Of a stretch of DNA of 64,000 bases, positions 35,009 to 46,679 are shown one piece after another (position 1 is the first letter of the stretch; each line of letters opens with the position of its first letter). The notes below the pieces were generated by a model. The model did not search any database. It was not told the DNA's origin and was given only the letters and a program-made list of their open reading frames with translations. Both the position numbers and the translations under genes were made by a program. The DNA comes from Primulina eburnea (lineage: Eukaryota > Streptophyta > Magnoliopsida > Lamiales > Gesneriaceae), in NCBI RefSeq assembly GCF_022965805.1, contig NC_133114.1, forward strand, positions 10,684,261-10,748,260, written 5' to 3'.

Positions 35009-36364
35009 TTATTCCACCATCTCAACACTAGCCACATTAGTGCAACTTCCCCCATCTATGATTACATTGCAAACCTTACCATTCACAAAACATCTAGTGT
35101 GGAACAAATTCTCCCTTTGGCTAGCTTCCTCACTCTTGACTTGGGCACTCATGATTCGCCTAGTCACTAGCGCTTCTCCTACAACCGCTCCATATCCCTC
35201 ATCGGGATCCTCCAATGCAGGCATATCATCATCACTACCCTCGCCATCTCCCTCACTTTGAGATTCATAATCACCATAATCATTCAAAAACATTACCCTC
35301 TTATTGGGACACTCACTAGCAATATGACCCAACCCTTGACATCTAAAACATTTAGTATCTCTAGAACGAGTAGAAGGAATTTCAGTTTTACCTTGCACTC
35401 CGTGTCTAGGTGCCTCTTGCTTTGTCTCAATCTTAGGCTTGGTCACCACTTTGCTATCATCACGCTTTGCTACATTTGGTCGCCAAGAAGAAGACGTACC
35501 TCCAGTTTGGTTAGTGCGGCCAACTCCACGCCTTTTGAGTTGTTGTTCCACCTTTATGGCCATTTGCACCATCTCGTCAAGGTCCAAGTAGTGCCTAAGC
35601 TCCACTTGATCTTGAATCTCCCTGTTCAAGCCACAAAGAAAACGAGCCATGGTTGCCTCACTATCCTCCTCAATATTTGCCCTAATCATGACTACCTCCA
35701 TCTCCTTATAGTAGTCCTCAACACTCTTTGACCCTTGCCTCAAAGTTTGTAGCCTCTTAAACATCTCCCTATAGTAGTGATTAGGCACAAACCGCTTCTT
35801 CACGACCCTCTTCATCTCATCCCAAGACTCAATGGGTCTCTCATTATACTTTCTTTTAGTGGTCACTAATTGATCCCACCAAATGAGAGCATAGTCTAAG
35901 AATTCAACCACCGCCAACCTCACCTTCTTTTGTTCGGAGTAGTGGTGACATTCAAATACGAACTCTACCCTCTTTTCCCACTCTAGGTATGCCTCCGGGT
36001 CAGATTTCCCATGGAACGATGGAATTTTCATCTTAATGCTACCCATGTGACCATCTTCCCTAGTCTTCTCATATCTACCCCGCATGGCTTCCCTTCTCCC
36101 TCTCCCAAATCCTCTATCTCTTCCATTCCTACCCCAATTCTCATTTTGAATCTCATCGCCTCCTCCCAAATCATACTCCTCATCATCTCTACCCAAATCC
36201 TTAGTCTTAGGTTTAACCCCACTAACACTAACCTCAAGTTTACCCAACCTCTCATGCAACGACTCCATTTGGGTCGTCATCACCCTACTAAAATCCCCAA
36301 ACAACACATCTAGTTGGGCCTTGGACAACCCCGAATTCGAACTATCTCCTACCTCCCTCTCCAT
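35009..36364 (-). CDS. Gag (with protease start) of element B
   Basis: This frame of 451 codons has an N-terminal region with an Arg/Gly-rich stretch (RNGRDRGFGRGRREAMRGRY). The capsid domain has IKMKIPSFHGKSDPEAYLEW, WWDQLVTTKR, EDYYKEMEVVMIRANIEED and MARFLCGLNREIQDQVE. The zinc knuckle CFRCQGLGHIASEC is intact (C-x2-C-x4-H-x4-C). Acidic residues and the aspartic protease start (IIDGGS) follow. A premature TAA ends it in the protease domain, so the pol part would need readthrough. Confidence 0.88.
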   Translation of the reverse strand: MEREVGDSSNSGLSKAQLDVLFGDFSRVMTTQMESLHERLGKLEVSVSGVKPKTKDLGRDDEEYDLGGGDEIQNENWGRNGRDRGFGRGRREAMRGRYEKTREDGHMGSIKMKIPSFHGKSDPEAYLEWEKRVEFVFECHHYSEQKKVRLAVVEFLDYALIWWDQLVTTKRKYNERPIESWDEMKRVVKKRFVPNHYYREMFKRLQTLRQGSKSVEDYYKEMEVVMIRANIEEDSEATMARFLCGLNREIQDQVELRHYLDLDEMVQMAIKVEQQLKRRGVGRTNQTGGTSSSWRPNVAKRDDSKVVTKPKIETKQEAPRHGVQGKTEIPSTRSRDTKCFRCQGLGHIASECPNKRVMFLNDYGDYESQSEGDGEGSDDDMPALEDPDEGYGAVVGEALVTRRIMSAQVKSEEASQRENLFHTRCFVNGKVCNVIIDGGSCTNVASVEMVE

Positions 36365-36961
36365 TTAATGTCAATTTGTACCTGCAAGAAAAGGTTAGTA
36401 GAAATAAAATAATCCTCACCCAAATGCTCACGGTCACTCCAAAGAAATTCACTCGTCTTTTCTCACAATTTTGTTTGCTCACAATAAATACTCACCGTTC
36501 ACTCCAAAGAAAAGTCACTCGCACTCAAGTGTATCACTCAAATTTTGAGAGCTCTCTTGGAAGTGCTCAAGCTTTGTATTCTGGGTATATCAAACAATCA
36601 AGGTTCAAACTTGTGAACAAATGCGACCGACTCACTTGGACTGTGTAGACAAGAAATTCGAATATAGAGAATATTTTTTTTTTTGACTGTGAGAGACAAT
36701 TGAATATGACTCTCTAAAGGGAATAGAACAATATATCAAAAAGAAATAATGGTGAATTTTCGGAACTTTTTTTTTTTCCCTGAGTACTACTCGAAAATCC
36801 CAAAAAAAAAAGACACCAACAAATTTCGAGAATCACAGATTCACGAAATTTTTTTTTTCTTACGAAGACGATAGAACAAACAGATCTGAAAGCGGAATTA
36901 AAGAATATCACAGATCTGAAATTTAATAACAAGATACTTACTTGAATTCAATAAACCTAAA

Positions 36962-36974
36962 GCTCTGATACCAA
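36962..36974 (-). other. Primer binding site of element B
   Basis: The minus strand reads ttggtatcagagc, a perfect initiator-Met tRNA match, placed directly after the 5' LTR end. Confidence 0.9.
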
Positions 36975-36975
36975 A

Positions 36976-37890
36976 TGATGTGAATCTTGACACGAATAAA
37001 TAGCAAACACGATTAAAAATAAATCGCACCCTCTATTCAACGACGATAATAAGATTCGTATGTTTTCCCGATCTTTTGAATCAAGTATTGTTGTGTTATT
37101 CGCCTCTAAACTACGAAAGTCTAGCAACAAATAAACACGGAATAACAATCGAAAATTAGAACGAACCTTCGAAGAACGATGCCTACGACAATCCGCACAA
37201 GAAGGATCGACAAACGCCACAAAGTTATAAACTTTGATAAGTTTGATTTGATTTAACAAAGCTAAAGCCTTGAAAAGTTGATAGAAAAATCTCACAAATT
37301 TGATAAACTCAAAATAATATGTGTATTGTGTGTTAAAATTTCGTCCAAGATGTTTACATATAAAAAAGGATTACTAGAATCTAGTTTCCTAACAAAGTAA
37401 AACTCTAAAGAAGGAAATAAAATCGCGCAGAAAACACTAGACACGGACCCCGTGCAGACCTCCGTGTCCGGGTCCGTGTACATACTGTAAATAATCTTCA
37501 ATCGGAAACAAGGGACACGGACCCCGTGCTCACCTCCGTGTACGGGTCCGTGTAGGCACTGTCTTCGCCAAATACATAGGGCATGGACCCCGTGCCTGGG
37601 TCCGTCTTCAGGTCCGTGCAGGCATTGGAATAGCTCATCTCATGAAGTACAAGACACGGACCCCGTGTGCAGGTCCGTGTGCAGGTCCGTCCAGACTCGG
37701 TCTGCTCCATCAATGCTTGAATGATATTCCGTTGGCCTCCAAACGTACTCCCATGCATCACGACCCCTTCAGGCTTGCTCATGACTCCTTGTAGTGCCTC
37801 CTTGAATCTCTTTAGTCGACCCCTCGTGATTGGTCCCTCCGGCAACTGCAAAGGATCCCATGCTTTCCTTGGGACGTCCATGTTCGCATT
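36976..37890 (-). repeat. 5' LTR of element B
   Basis: This is a 915-bp copy of 30855-31768 with roughly ten single-base differences. The palindromic modules recur at 37439-37694. The 5' LTR also carries a copy of the pol tail frame (37498-37881), because the frame overlaps the LTR. Confidence 0.92.
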
Positions 37891-37896
37891 AGTTTT

Positions 37897-38261
37897 ACTA
37901 CATTTTGATATGATTTGAAAGTATGATAGTGAAGGAATCAGATATGATTCATATATGGTGTTTTTGATATAGTAGACATCGTATATTCGAAACCGGATTG
38001 AAGAACAGATTCTGTATGAAATTGTTATGAATTTCGGAATTGATATGATTAAGATTTGATATCAAATTTTTATGGTTATCGATTATGAGTTGGGGGAATT
38101 GATATATGTTGATTTGTATTGCTGGGTATATTGAGATTGTGCAGTTATGCCGTTAAAACAGAATTAGATTGAGTTCTGTTTATATTCAGTATTGACTTGA
38201 GTGGTGTATTGATATTATACTCCTCAATATTGTCATTGCCAGATTGAGTATTGACATGCTT
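37897..38261 (+). repeat. 3' LTR of element A, part 2
   Basis: The LTR resumes after insertion B and matches about 24230-24595 of the 5' LTR. It is cut by element C after the target tgctt. Confidence 0.9.
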
Positions 38262-39706
38262 TGTAGTAGCCCGAATTCCAAATTGGGTAATTAACGGATT
38301 AATGGTGATTAAGAAGGTTTAATGTGTAATTTTGACCGTGGTCGTGATCGGACGGACCGAAGATGGTTCGGTAGCACCGAAGAGTTCGGACGATCCGAAG
38401 TAAGTTCGGTGGATCCGATCATGAGGTGTCAAGAGTCGATCGACACGTCGGTTTACATGCAAGTTCGGATGATCCGAAGTGTAAGTTCGGTGGATCCGAT
38501 CATGAGGTGTCAAGAGCCGATGGACACGTGGGAGTTCGGACGTTCCGAAGTGGGTTCGGTGGATCCGAACATAGCCTATAAATAGTGCTCGGATTTCCTC
38601 ATTTTGTATTGCAAATTCTTGAGTTATGTCTCATATTTGAGAAGTTTGGAAGGTTTCTAGGGTTAGTTGTCGGTCGAGCGATAGCCAAGAGCTGCCAGGA
38701 TTGGTAGCGTAGCGACGCCTGAGTTACGAGGCAATCGACATCAAAGGGCTGTCGACGGACGAAGGTAAACCCTAAACCTTTGGTAGTACTGGAGAGTACT
38801 GGTTTTGCTAGTCGAGCATGGTAGTATTGTTCATTGGGTATGCTTTTGATGCGTAGGCTTGTTCTAGACCTGATTAGCGGTGTTGCGTAAGGCTAGGCTT
38901 GCTGTGATAGAGGTACGAAAGTACTATCCGAGATATCCTGGTCGAGTATACATTTTTATATGTGTTGCATGATTATGTGGTGCATTGATATATGTCATAT
39001 GATGCATGCTATTATGTCACGCTTTATTATGCATGTTGCATTTCATGTTGAGCCGTATCTCCTTCGAGATAGCCTTTATTGTTGAGCTGTATCTCTTTCG
39101 AGATAAGCTATATCTTGTGGGGCCGCTCAGCCCTGTCTTGTCTTGTGGACGCATGGACACCGAGAGTACACAGTGGCCGACGGGTCGGGAGGGCTTCGGT
39201 GATCCGGGACATTTTTGGTCCACGTCTGTTCTTGTAGTGGATGCAGTGACCCAGAGGAGTACCGCGCGGCACTATCCACTTGGCGCCTCTAGACTGAGCA
39301 TATTGAGATCCTTTGTTACTCCTGTTTCTTGACCTACCCTGGTATCATATCATAGCATGTGCATTTCATATAGGTTTGTATACTCATGCTTTTGTACTGG
39401 GCGTTCTTATCGCTCACGTCCTCGGTTTTGTTTATCTTGGACACCCCATTCCCACGGGGCAGGCCTCAGGTTGGATGGCTCAGGAAGAGCAGGAGGAGGA
39501 CAGTGAGTAGCTGGTTGGTTTAGTTTTCAGTACTATTCTATTCGATATGGTTGTACCGATTATATTTTGAGTTGTTCTGATTTCGATTGGGTTGTATAAC
39601 TATTGTCGTTGGCCATTTTTTCCGCTGTTATCTCTGATTATTATTAATTAAGTTAATTGCATGCTTAGTTCTTGATTAGTAGGTGATTCTGGAACGGGTC
39701 ACTACA
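38262..39706 (+). repeat. 5' LTR of element C
   Basis: The ends are TGTAGTAGCCCG...GGGTCACTACA, 1445 bp. Three short perfect palindromes of the type TTCGGA-N3-TCCGAA (38385-38399, 38464-38478, 38535-38549) precede the promoter TATAAATA at 38577-38584. Confidence 0.95.
38577..38584 (+). promoter_or_regulatory. TATA box of LTR C
   Basis: Tataaata follows the last TTCGGA palindrome by about 28 bases. It is the evident core promoter of the LTR and recurs at the same place in the 3' LTR (about 44691-44698). Confidence 0.7.
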
Positions 39707-39710
39707 TGCT

Positions 39711-39722
39711 TGGTATCAGAGC
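39711..39722 (+). other. Primer binding site of element C
   Basis: Tggtatcagagc is a perfect initiator-Met tRNA match, four bases after the 5' LTR. Confidence 0.92.
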
Positions 39723-39806
39723 ATGCTTACGATTTTGGGATATAGATTTCTGTTTTGGGATTTTCGTTGACCATTTTACCATTTTTCCCCATTCTATCTT
39801 GTAGCG

Positions 39807-41015
39807 ATGGCTGACCACTTTGGTGATGAGAGTAGTCAGGGAAGTGTAGGTCGTTGGGGTGACCAGGACGATCGTAGGCGTCATCGTGAACATCGTCATC
39901 GTCGGGATGGTCCTAGGCGTTTTGATTTGCACCGTTTCATTCAGATGGGGCCTAAGCCTTTAGTCGGCGGTGAGACTCCCGATGATGCTGAGGATTGGTT
40001 AGAGCGCATGGAGAGCTGTTTCCGTGCATTCCAGTGCACCGAGGAGCAGAAGATAGAGACCCTTAGTTTTCTTCTCGAGGGCCGTGCGCGTAAGTGGTGG
40101 CGATCGACTTCTGCGCCGATAGTTCAGTCCCAGGGTAGGGTGACTTGGGCCGATTTCCGTGCAGCTTTCATGCAGCTGTATTTTCCTCCAGCCCTTCGCC
40201 AGGCAAAGACGATTGAGCTCCTGAATCTTAAGCAGGGGAGTATGTCTGTTGATGAATATCAGCAGAAGTTCTTCGAGTTGTTACCCTTTGCCCCTCATAT
40301 CAGTGGCAGTTCTGAGGCCAAGTATGACCATTTCCTTCAGGGTCTTAACCAGGAGATTTTTGATCGAGTCACTGTCTGTGATAATCCTACTTCGTATGAT
40401 GGATTAGTGAACCGGTGTCGCCAGGTAGAGATCATTCTCCAGCGTGGTAGGGCTATTCTTTCTTCTAGACCTCCGAGTACTTTGAGCCCTCGATCTCAGT
40501 CTTTCAAGAAGTCAGGTTCTTCTTCTTCTGGATCTGGATCACGGTCTAGCGGTGTTTTTCGCTTTGGTAAGAGGAAGGTTTCTTGTGTGCATTGTGGGAA
40601 GAACCATCCATCGGAGCAATGCCGATCAGCCGCGGGAGCTTGTTTTCAGTGCGGAGAGATGGGTCATCTCAAGAAGAATTGTCCTCAGTTGCGAGGTGGA
40701 GCAGGATCTGGTTCCGGATCTCAGACGACTGTTCAGCAGAGGAGGCAGGGTCAGGCAATGGGTAGTTCAAATCTTCGACCTCGTGCCCAAGGTCAGGTTT
40801 TTGCGTTGAACCAGGATCAGGCTGCAGATGAGACAGAGAGAGTCATAGCAGGTACTTTTCGTTTATGCGGTATTCCTTCTTTTGTTCTTATTGATACCGG
40901 AGCATCACATTCATTCATCTCTGCACGATTTGTTAAGCGTCATAAGTTACCGTATGTTTCTCTAGACGTCATTCTTTCTGTTTCTACTCCCGATGGGTCA
41001 TTCGGTGTTAGCTAA
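39807..41015 (+). CDS. Gag and protease of element C
   Basis: A frame of 402 codons starts [13 protein letters not shown] with an Arg/His-rich basic stretch. The capsid domain has [52 protein letters not shown] and [14 protein letters not shown]. The zinc knuckle [14 protein letters not shown] is intact. The protease active site [13 protein letters not shown] lies near 40890. The frame leaves the coding path near 40989, where one extra C (in actcccgatggg) shifts it, and it stops at 41015; the normal path continues in the next frame. Confidence 0.93.
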   Translation: MADHFGDESSQGSVGRWGDQDDRRRHREHRHRRDGPRRFDLHRFIQMGPKPLVGGETPDDAEDWLERMESCFRAFQCTEEQKIETLSFLLEGRARKWWRSTSAPIVQSQGRVTWADFRAAFMQLYFPPALRQAKTIELLNLKQGSMSVDEYQQKFFELLPFAPHISGSSEAKYDHFLQGLNQEIFDRVTVCDNPTSYDGLVNRCRQVEIILQRGRAILSSRPPSTLSPRSQSFKKSGSSSSGSGSRSSGVFRFGKRKVSCVHCGKNHPSEQCRSAAGACFQCGEMGHLKKNCPQLRGGAGSGSGSQTTVQQRRQGQAMGSSNLRPRAQGQVFALNQDQAADETERVIAGTFRLCGIPSFVLIDTGASHSFISARFVKRHKLPYVSLDVILSVSTPDGSFGVS

Positions 41016-41952
41016 GCGTCTAGTGATGGGTTGTCCCTTAGATTTTGAGGGTAACGAATTGATTGCGAATCTTATGATCCTGGAGATGGAAGATTTTGAT
41101 TGTATTCTAGGTATAGACCTTTTGACTACCTACCGAGCTACCGTGGATTGTTACCAGAAGCTTGTTCAGTTTCGTACGACTGAGAGCTCTAGTTGGTTTT
41201 TCTATGGTGAGGGAGCGCGACCTCCGATGCCAGTGGTATCTGCTCTGAAAGCCTGTCGTGCTTTAGAGGCGGGCGGGGAAGGCTACCTCATCTATGCGAT
41301 TGATTCCTCCACAGGTAGTGTTGGTATAGATGATATTCCAGTGGTTTGTGAATTTCCTGATGTTTTTCCAGATGAGATTCCTGGTTTTCCTCCGGTTAGA
41401 GAGGTGGAATTTGGCATTGAGTTAATGCCAGGGACTGCACCGATTTCTCGTTCCCCCTATCGTCTTGCTCCGTCAGAGATGAGAGAATTGAAGCAGCAAT
41501 TGCAGGATCTTCTTGATAAAGGTTATATTCGCCCGAGTGTTTCACCTTGGGGAGCTCCAGTCTTGTTTGTCAAGAAAAAGGATGGATCGATGCGATTGTG
41601 TATTGATTATCGCCAGCTGAATCGTGTGACGATCAAAAACAAGTATCCATTACCTCGTATTGATGACTTGTTCGATCAGCTTCAAGGTACCTCTGTTTAC
41701 TCCAAGATTGACTTGCGATCGGGTTATCATCAGATGAGAGTCAGAGATGATGATATTTCCAAGACTGCATTTCGTACTCGATATGGGCATTACGAGTTTC
41801 TAGTTATGCCATTCGGATTGACGAATGCGCCAGCAGTGTTCATGGATCTGATGAACCGAGTCTTTCGGGATTTTCTAGATCAGTTTGTTGTGGTGTTCAT
41901 CGACGATATCTTGATTTATTCTCACAGTGTGGAGAGCATATCCAGCACTTGA
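40993..41952 (+). CDS. Protease end and reverse transcriptase N-part of element C
   Basis: This frame picks up after the insertion: [20 protein letters not shown] (protease end), [17 protein letters not shown], then RT with [71 protein letters not shown] and the catalytic [13 protein letters not shown] one-base deletion in gtggagagcat (about 41930-41937) shifts the frame, and it ends at 41952. Confidence 0.93.
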   Translation: MGHSVLAKRLVMGCPLDFEGNELIANLMILEMEDFDCILGIDLLTTYRATVDCYQKLVQFRTTESSSWFFYGEGARPPMPVVSALKACRALEAGGEGYLIYAIDSSTGSVGIDDIPVVCEFPDVFPDEIPGFPPVREVEFGIELMPGTAPISRSPYRLAPSEMRELKQQLQDLLDKGYIRPSVSPWGAPVLFVKKKDGSMRLCIDYRQLNRVTIKNKYPLPRIDDLFDQLQGTSVYSKIDLRSGYHQMRVRDDDISKTAFRTRYGHYEFLVMPFGLTNAPAVFMDLMNRVFRDFLDQFVVVFIDDILIYSHSVESISST

Positions 41953-44225
41953 GGATTGTGTTGCAGATTCTTCGCGAGAAGCAATTGTATGCTAAGCTGA
42001 GTAAGTGCGAGTTCTGGATTGATCGTGTAGTATTCCTTGGTCATGTGATTTCCAAGGAAGGAATTTCTGTGGATCCTAGCAAGATTGAGGCAGTGCTGAA
42101 TTGGTCACGTCCGACGACGGTGGCCGAGATTCGTAGTTTTCTAGGTCTGGCGGGGTATTATCGTCGCTTCATCGTGAATTTCTCCCAGGTAGCTAGACCA
42201 TTGACGCAACTTACTCGGAAGGATGTCCCATTTGAGTGGTCATCTGAGTGCGAAGATAGTTTCAGAGAGCTTCGTCGACTTCTGACTTCTGCACCTGTTT
42301 TGGCGTTACCGTCAGGATCTGATGGGTTCAGTGTTTACACCGATGCCTCTTTTCAAGGCTTAGGGTGTGTGTTGACGCAGAATGATCATGTGATCGCTTA
42401 CGCATCCAGGCAGTTAAAACCTCACGAGGAGAAGTACCCTATTCATGATCTAGAATTAGCTGCTATTGTGTTTGCGCTAAAGATCTGGCGTCATTATTTG
42501 TACGGGGTTAAGTTTGAAATTTTTACTGATCATAAGAGTCTGAAGTATCTGTTCACTCAGGCTGAGTTGAACATGAGACAACGTCGTTGGATGGATCTAC
42601 TTAAAGATTATGACTGCGAGATCAAGTACCATCCAGGTTCTGCGAATCTCACAGCCGATGCTCTTAGTCGCAAGGTGAGAGCCTCTGCACTTCAGACCAG
42701 TGCTATGATTAGTACTATCCAGGATTGTTGTTCGTTGGGATTTAATTTCAAACATCGGAAAGGTATGGAGAGCATTCGTGTTGCTACCATTTTATCTGAG
42801 CCAGCTTTGTTCGCTCGGATTCGAGATGCACAGATGTCTGATCTCAAGACTCAGAGATTAGCTCGGTTGGCTGGTGGAGATAGTAACTTCCATTATCAGT
42901 CTAATGGTCTTCTGTGTTTGTCTAATCGGGTTGTAGTACCAGAGGATGATACTTTGAGGGAAGAGATCTTATCTCAGGCCCATCGAAGCAAGTTGAGTGT
43001 TCATCCGGGAAGCAATAAGATGTATAAAGATTTGAGGACACGATTTTGGTGGAAAGGGATGAAGCGCAGCGTTTATCAGTTTGTTTCCAAGTGTCTTGTT
43101 TGTCAGCAGGTTAAGGCAGAGCACCGTCAACCGGGAGGATTATTGCTGAACTTACCTATTCCTGAATGGAAGTGGGAGCATATCACGATGGACTTCATTA
43201 CTCACTTGCCATTATCGTCAAGGAATAGTGATGCTATTTGGGTAGTGGTGGATCGACTCACCAAGTCTGCTCATTTTCTGCCATATAACCGTGATTTCAC
43301 TTTCGATCGTATGGCTCGATTGTACATTCAAGAGATTGTACGTTTGCATGGGGTGCCAGTTAGTATTGTCAGTGACAGAGATCCTCGTTTTACCTCACGA
43401 TTTTGGGGTAGTTTCCAGTCAGCATTGGGTACGTCCCTAAGTTTAAGTACAGCTTATCATCCAGAGACCGACGGTCAGACGGAGAGGACTATCCGTACAC
43501 TTGAGGATATGATGCGAGCTTGTGTGATGGATTTCGGAACCGCTTGGCAGGATCATTTGCCTTTGATTGAGTTCGCGTACAACAACAGCTATCATCGTAG
43601 TATTGGTATGGCTCCATTTGAGGCGTTGTATGGGCGACGTTGTCGTACTCCATTATTCTGGGACGAAGTTGGGGAACGACATGTTGAGGGACCGGAGTTA
43701 GTCCAGCAGGCTATTGATAAAGTTGCAGTAATCAAGAAGCGGATTAAGACTGCTCAGGATCGACAGGCTAGTTATGCGAACACCAAGCGGCGACCTCTTT
43801 ATTTTCAGCCAGGTGAGAAAGTGTTTCTCCGAGTTTCGCCTTTTCGCAGGATTTTGAGATTTGGTCTCAAGGGTAAGCTGTCTCCGAGATTTATTGGTCC
43901 ATTTGAAATATTGGAAAGCGTGGGGGATTTGGCTTACAGACTTGCATTGCCGCCGTACCTATCAAGTATTCATGATGTGTTCCACGTATCTTTGTTGAGA
44001 CGATACGTAGCAGATGAGTCTCACATCTTGCATCCCTCTGAAGTTCAACTAGATTCGGATTTGTCTTACGTGGAACGACCAGTGCGGATTCTCGATCGCA
44101 AAGACAAGGTGTTGCGAAATAAGATAATTCCTCTTGTTTTAGTTCAGTGGCAGCGCAGAGGCACTGAAGAAGCCACTTGGGAGTTAGAGAGTCGTATGCG
44201 TTCAGAGCATCCAGAGCTCTTTTGA
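41949..44225 (+). CDS. RT end, RNase H, integrase and chromodomain of element C
   Basis: A 758-codon open frame begins in the RT thumb ([20 protein letters not shown]). RNase H has [41 protein letters not shown] and TADALSRK. Integrase has its H2C2 zinc region ([21 protein letters not shown]) and a D-D-E core ([44 protein letters not shown]), then [18 protein letters not shown] chromodomain ends the protein ([29 protein letters not shown]). The stop is 140 bp before the 3' LTR. All catalytic residues are present, so only the two indels upstream prevent a full polyprotein. Confidence 0.94.
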   Translation: MRIVLQILREKQLYAKLSKCEFWIDRVVFLGHVISKEGISVDPSKIEAVLNWSRPTTVAEIRSFLGLAGYYRRFIVNFSQVARPLTQLTRKDVPFEWSSECEDSFRELRRLLTSAPVLALPSGSDGFSVYTDASFQGLGCVLTQNDHVIAYASRQLKPHEEKYPIHDLELAAIVFALKIWRHYLYGVKFEIFTDHKSLKYLFTQAELNMRQRRWMDLLKDYDCEIKYHPGSANLTADALSRKVRASALQTSAMISTIQDCCSLGFNFKHRKGMESIRVATILSEPALFARIRDAQMSDLKTQRLARLAGGDSNFHYQSNGLLCLSNRVVVPEDDTLREEILSQAHRSKLSVHPGSNKMYKDLRTRFWWKGMKRSVYQFVSKCLVCQQVKAEHRQPGGLLLNLPIPEWKWEHITMDFITHLPLSSRNSDAIWVVVDRLTKSAHFLPYNRDFTFDRMARLYIQEIVRLHGVPVSIVSDRDPRFTSRFWGSFQSALGTSLSLSTAYHPETDGQTERTIRTLEDMMRACVMDFGTAWQDHLPLIEFAYNNSYHRSIGMAPFEALYGRRCRTPLFWDEVGERHVEGPELVQQAIDKVAVIKKRIKTAQDRQASYANTKRRPLYFQPGEKVFLRVSPFRRILRFGLKGKLSPRFIGPFEILESVGDLAYRLALPPYLSSIHDVFHVSLLRRYVADESHILHPSEVQLDSDLSYVERPVRILDRKDKVLRNKIIPLVLVQWQRRGTEEATWELESRMRSEHPELF

Positions 44226-44360
44226 GTTGTGCTTTGTATATGTTTGTGTTTTCAGTTGTAATCGAAATATCAGTTGTATTCAACAACAATTGAGGTGTAA
44301 TAACGATGTTGTTATTTCGTTTTATTCATCCTCTAAGCCTGATTTCGAGGACGAAATCTT

Positions 44361-44375
44361 TTAAGGGGGGGAGAA
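44361..44375 (+). other. Polypurine tract of element C
   Basis: The tract ttaagggggggagaa ends right at the 3' LTR start TGTAGTAGCC. Confidence 0.88.
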
Positions 44376-45819
44376 TGTAGTAGCCCGAATTCCAAATTGG
44401 GTAATTAACGGATTAATGGTGATTAAGAAGGTTTAATGTGTAATTTTGACCGTGGTCGTGATCGGACGGACCGAAGATGGTTCGGTAGCACCGAAGAGTT
44501 CGGACGATCCGAAGTAAGTTCGGTGGATCCGATCATGAGGTGTCAAGAGTCGATCGACACGTCGGTTTACATGCAAGTTCGGATGATCCGAAGTGTAAGT
44601 TCGGTGGATCCGATCATGAGGTGTCAAGAGCCGATGGACACGTGGGAGTTCGGACGTTCCGAAGTGGGTTCGGTGGATCCGAACATAGCCTATAAATAGT
44701 GCTCGGATTTCCTCATTTTGTATTGCAAATTCTTGAGTTATGTCTCATATTTGAGAAGTTTGGAAGGTTTCTAGGGTTAGTTGTCGGTCGAGCGATAGCC
44801 AAGAGCTGCCAGGATTGGTAGCGTAGCGACGCCTGAGTTACGAGGCAATCGACATCAAAGGGCTGTCGACGGACGAAGGTAAACCCTAAACCTTTGGTAG
44901 TACTGGAGAGTACTGGTTTTGCTAGTCGAGCATGGTAGTATTGTTCATTGGGTATGCTTTTGATGCGTAGGCTTGTTCTAGACCTGATTAGCGGTGTTGC
45001 GTAAGGCTAGGCTTGCTGTGATAGAGGTACGAAAGTACTATCCGAGATATCCTGGTCGAGTATACATTTTATATGTGTTGCATGATTATGTGGTGCATTG
45101 ATATATGTCATATGATGCATGCTATTATGTCACGCTTTATTATGCATGTTGCATTTCATGTTGAGCCGTATCTCCTTCGAGATAGCCTTTATTGTTGAGC
45201 TGTATCTCTTTCGAGATAAGCTATATCTTGTGGGGCCGCTCAGCCCTGTCTTGTCTTGTGGACGCATGGACACCGAGAGTACACAGTGGCCGACGGGTCG
45301 GGAGGGCTTCGGTGATCCGGGACATTTTTGGTCCACGTCTGTTCTTGTAGTGGATGCAGTGACCCAGAGGAGTACCGCGCGGCACTATCCACTTGGCGCC
45401 TCTAGACTGAGCATATTGAGATCCTTTGTTACTCCTGTTTCTTGACCTACCCTGGTATCATATCATAGCATGTGCATTTCATATAGGTTTGTATACTCAT
45501 GCTTTTGTACTGGGCGTTCTTATCGCTCACGTCCTCGGTTTTGTTTATCTTGGACACCCCATTCCCACGGGGCAGGCCTCAGGTTGGATGGCTCAGGAAG
45601 AGCAGGAGGAGGACAGTGAGTAGCTGGTTGGTTTAGTTTTCAGTACTATTCTATTCGATATGGTTGTACCGATTATATTTTGAGTTGTTCTGATTTCGAT
45701 TGGGTTGTATAACTATTGTCGTTGGCCATTTTTTCCGCTGTTATCTCTGATTATTATTAATTAAGTTAATTGCATGCTTAGTTCTTGATTAGTAGGTGAT
45801 TCTGGAACGGGTCACTACA
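44376..45819 (+). repeat. 3' LTR of element C
   Basis: This 1444-bp copy of the 5' LTR is one T shorter in the tatacatttta run and shows no other difference by eye. The palindromes and TATA box recur at about 44499-44698. Confidence 0.95.
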
Positions 45820-45824
45820 TGCTT

Positions 45825-46679
45825 TGAGTTCGAGACTTCGATATAGTCAGATTGACAGAAAGAAAGGTATAAATCAAAGTTAACCGGGAGATCGACCTGA
45901 GTCAGATTGGACTTAAGTTTCCCAAAAACCACATACTTTACCTTATTGCATTGATGTTTGCAATTGAATGAGATTGATATGCTTAGTCTATTGAGTTATA
46001 GCAAAGCGTGTACTGAGTCGTAGGCGGAGATGCCTAGTCATTGGCGGATATGCCAAGTCTTTGGCAGATATGCCAAGATGTTTGGTTTATATCGATGTTT
46101 GCTTAGGAGCAGATTGGCTCCTATCGCTGAGATTCTATATATGAGACAATGTCCATAAACTGGGATCCCAAGATTAGAGATGAGTCGAGTCTGAAATGAC
46201 GAGTCACTAGTTGATTTATAGTTTTATATCGATTCATGTTTTCAGATTCGATACATGTTATTGATGAATGTTTATGCTTTTATATTTGTTTTTATATGAT
46301 TTCATTTATTCATTGTTTATATTGGGATTATATTCTCACTTGAGTTATCCAGATGTTGTCGTGTTTGTATGTGTGCATGACAACAGGTGGGACATGATCA
46401 GGGTCAAGAAGAGGATGAGAGAAGACAAGTTAGCGTGGAGATCTAGATCAGAAGTAGAATAGGATTCAACACTTGCTATATAGTAGTTGAACCCTAGTTT
46501 GATGTTATTGTATCCAGTACAGGACTTGTACGTTTAATTTTGATATGTATATCAGATTGATTACATTACGTTTCCGCACTTGTATTAAAAAAATAAAAAA
46601 AATTAGACCTTGTTTATCTTAATTGATTGAATTATTCTCAAGAACGATTAAGAAATGAATTAGCGTCCGGGTCTCCACA
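45825..46679 (+). repeat. 3' LTR of element A, part 3
   Basis: The last part of the split LTR resumes after element C at ...gagttcgagacttcgatatag and ends gcgtccgggtctccaca, followed by the ATCAG target copy. It includes the same gcggagatgcc repeats as the 5' LTR. Confidence 0.92.

Larger units (their letters stand above)
30855..37890 (-). mobile_element. CRM-like Ty3/gypsy chromovirus B (minus strand) inside LTR A
   Basis: Near-identical LTRs lie at 30855-31768 and 36976-37890, with about ten differences by eye over 914 bp. They enclose PBS, gag, protease, RT-RNase H and integrase, all on the minus strand. Agtttt flanks both sides (30849-30854 and 37891-37896) and occurs once at the same point of the 5' LTR of A, so it is the duplicated target, possibly 5 bp plus a chance match. 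Gag (EAYLEWEKRVEFVF, YSEQKKVRLA) and an integrase ending without a classical chromodomain, whose frame runs on into the LTR, fit the CRM lineage. The lineage is an inference from memory of the family. Confidence 0.9.
38262..45819 (+). mobile_element. Young, nearly intact Tekay-like Ty3/gypsy element C inside LTR A
   Basis: LTRs at 38262-39706 and 44376-45819 appear identical except for one T in a T run (38965 region), so insertion was very recent. The target duplication TGCTT lies at 38257-38261 and 45820-45824. The element has PBS tggtatcagagc (39711-39722), gag-protease, pol with a C-terminal chromodomain, and the purine tract ttaagggggggagaa. Only two single-base indels break the reading frame. 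Element E in LPD1 intron 4 is a decayed relative. Confidence 0.95.
23601..46679 (+). mobile_element. Outer Tekay-like Ty3/gypsy element A, enlarged by two nested insertions
   Basis: LTRs start TGTAATGACC and end ...CCACA. The whole is flanked by the 5-bp duplication ATCAG (23596-23600 and 46680-46684). Order: 5' LTR 23601-25452, Met-tRNA-type PBS, decayed gag-pol 25744-30230 with a terminal chromodomain, purine tract, and 3' LTR starting at 30314. The 3' LTR is split by element B at 30855 and by element C at 38262. Removing B and C leaves a 3' LTR of about 1.76 kb against 1.85 kb for the 5' LTR; the difference is largely the TA microsatellite. The LTRs are visibly diverged, about 10 percent in the first hundred bases, so A is much older than B or C. 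Confidence 0.93.

Noticed and set aside
35258..36313. Plus-strand open frames opposite the gag of element B (for example 35258-35731 and 36011-36313)
   Set aside because: They are shadow frames of the minus-strand gag, which has clear capsid and zinc-knuckle motifs.
39006..39510. Open frames of 65-108 codons inside LTR C, repeated in both LTRs (also 45119-45623)
   Set aside because: They are duplicated only because the LTRs are identical. They have no protein similarity I recognise and no start context, so they are non-coding LTR sequence.
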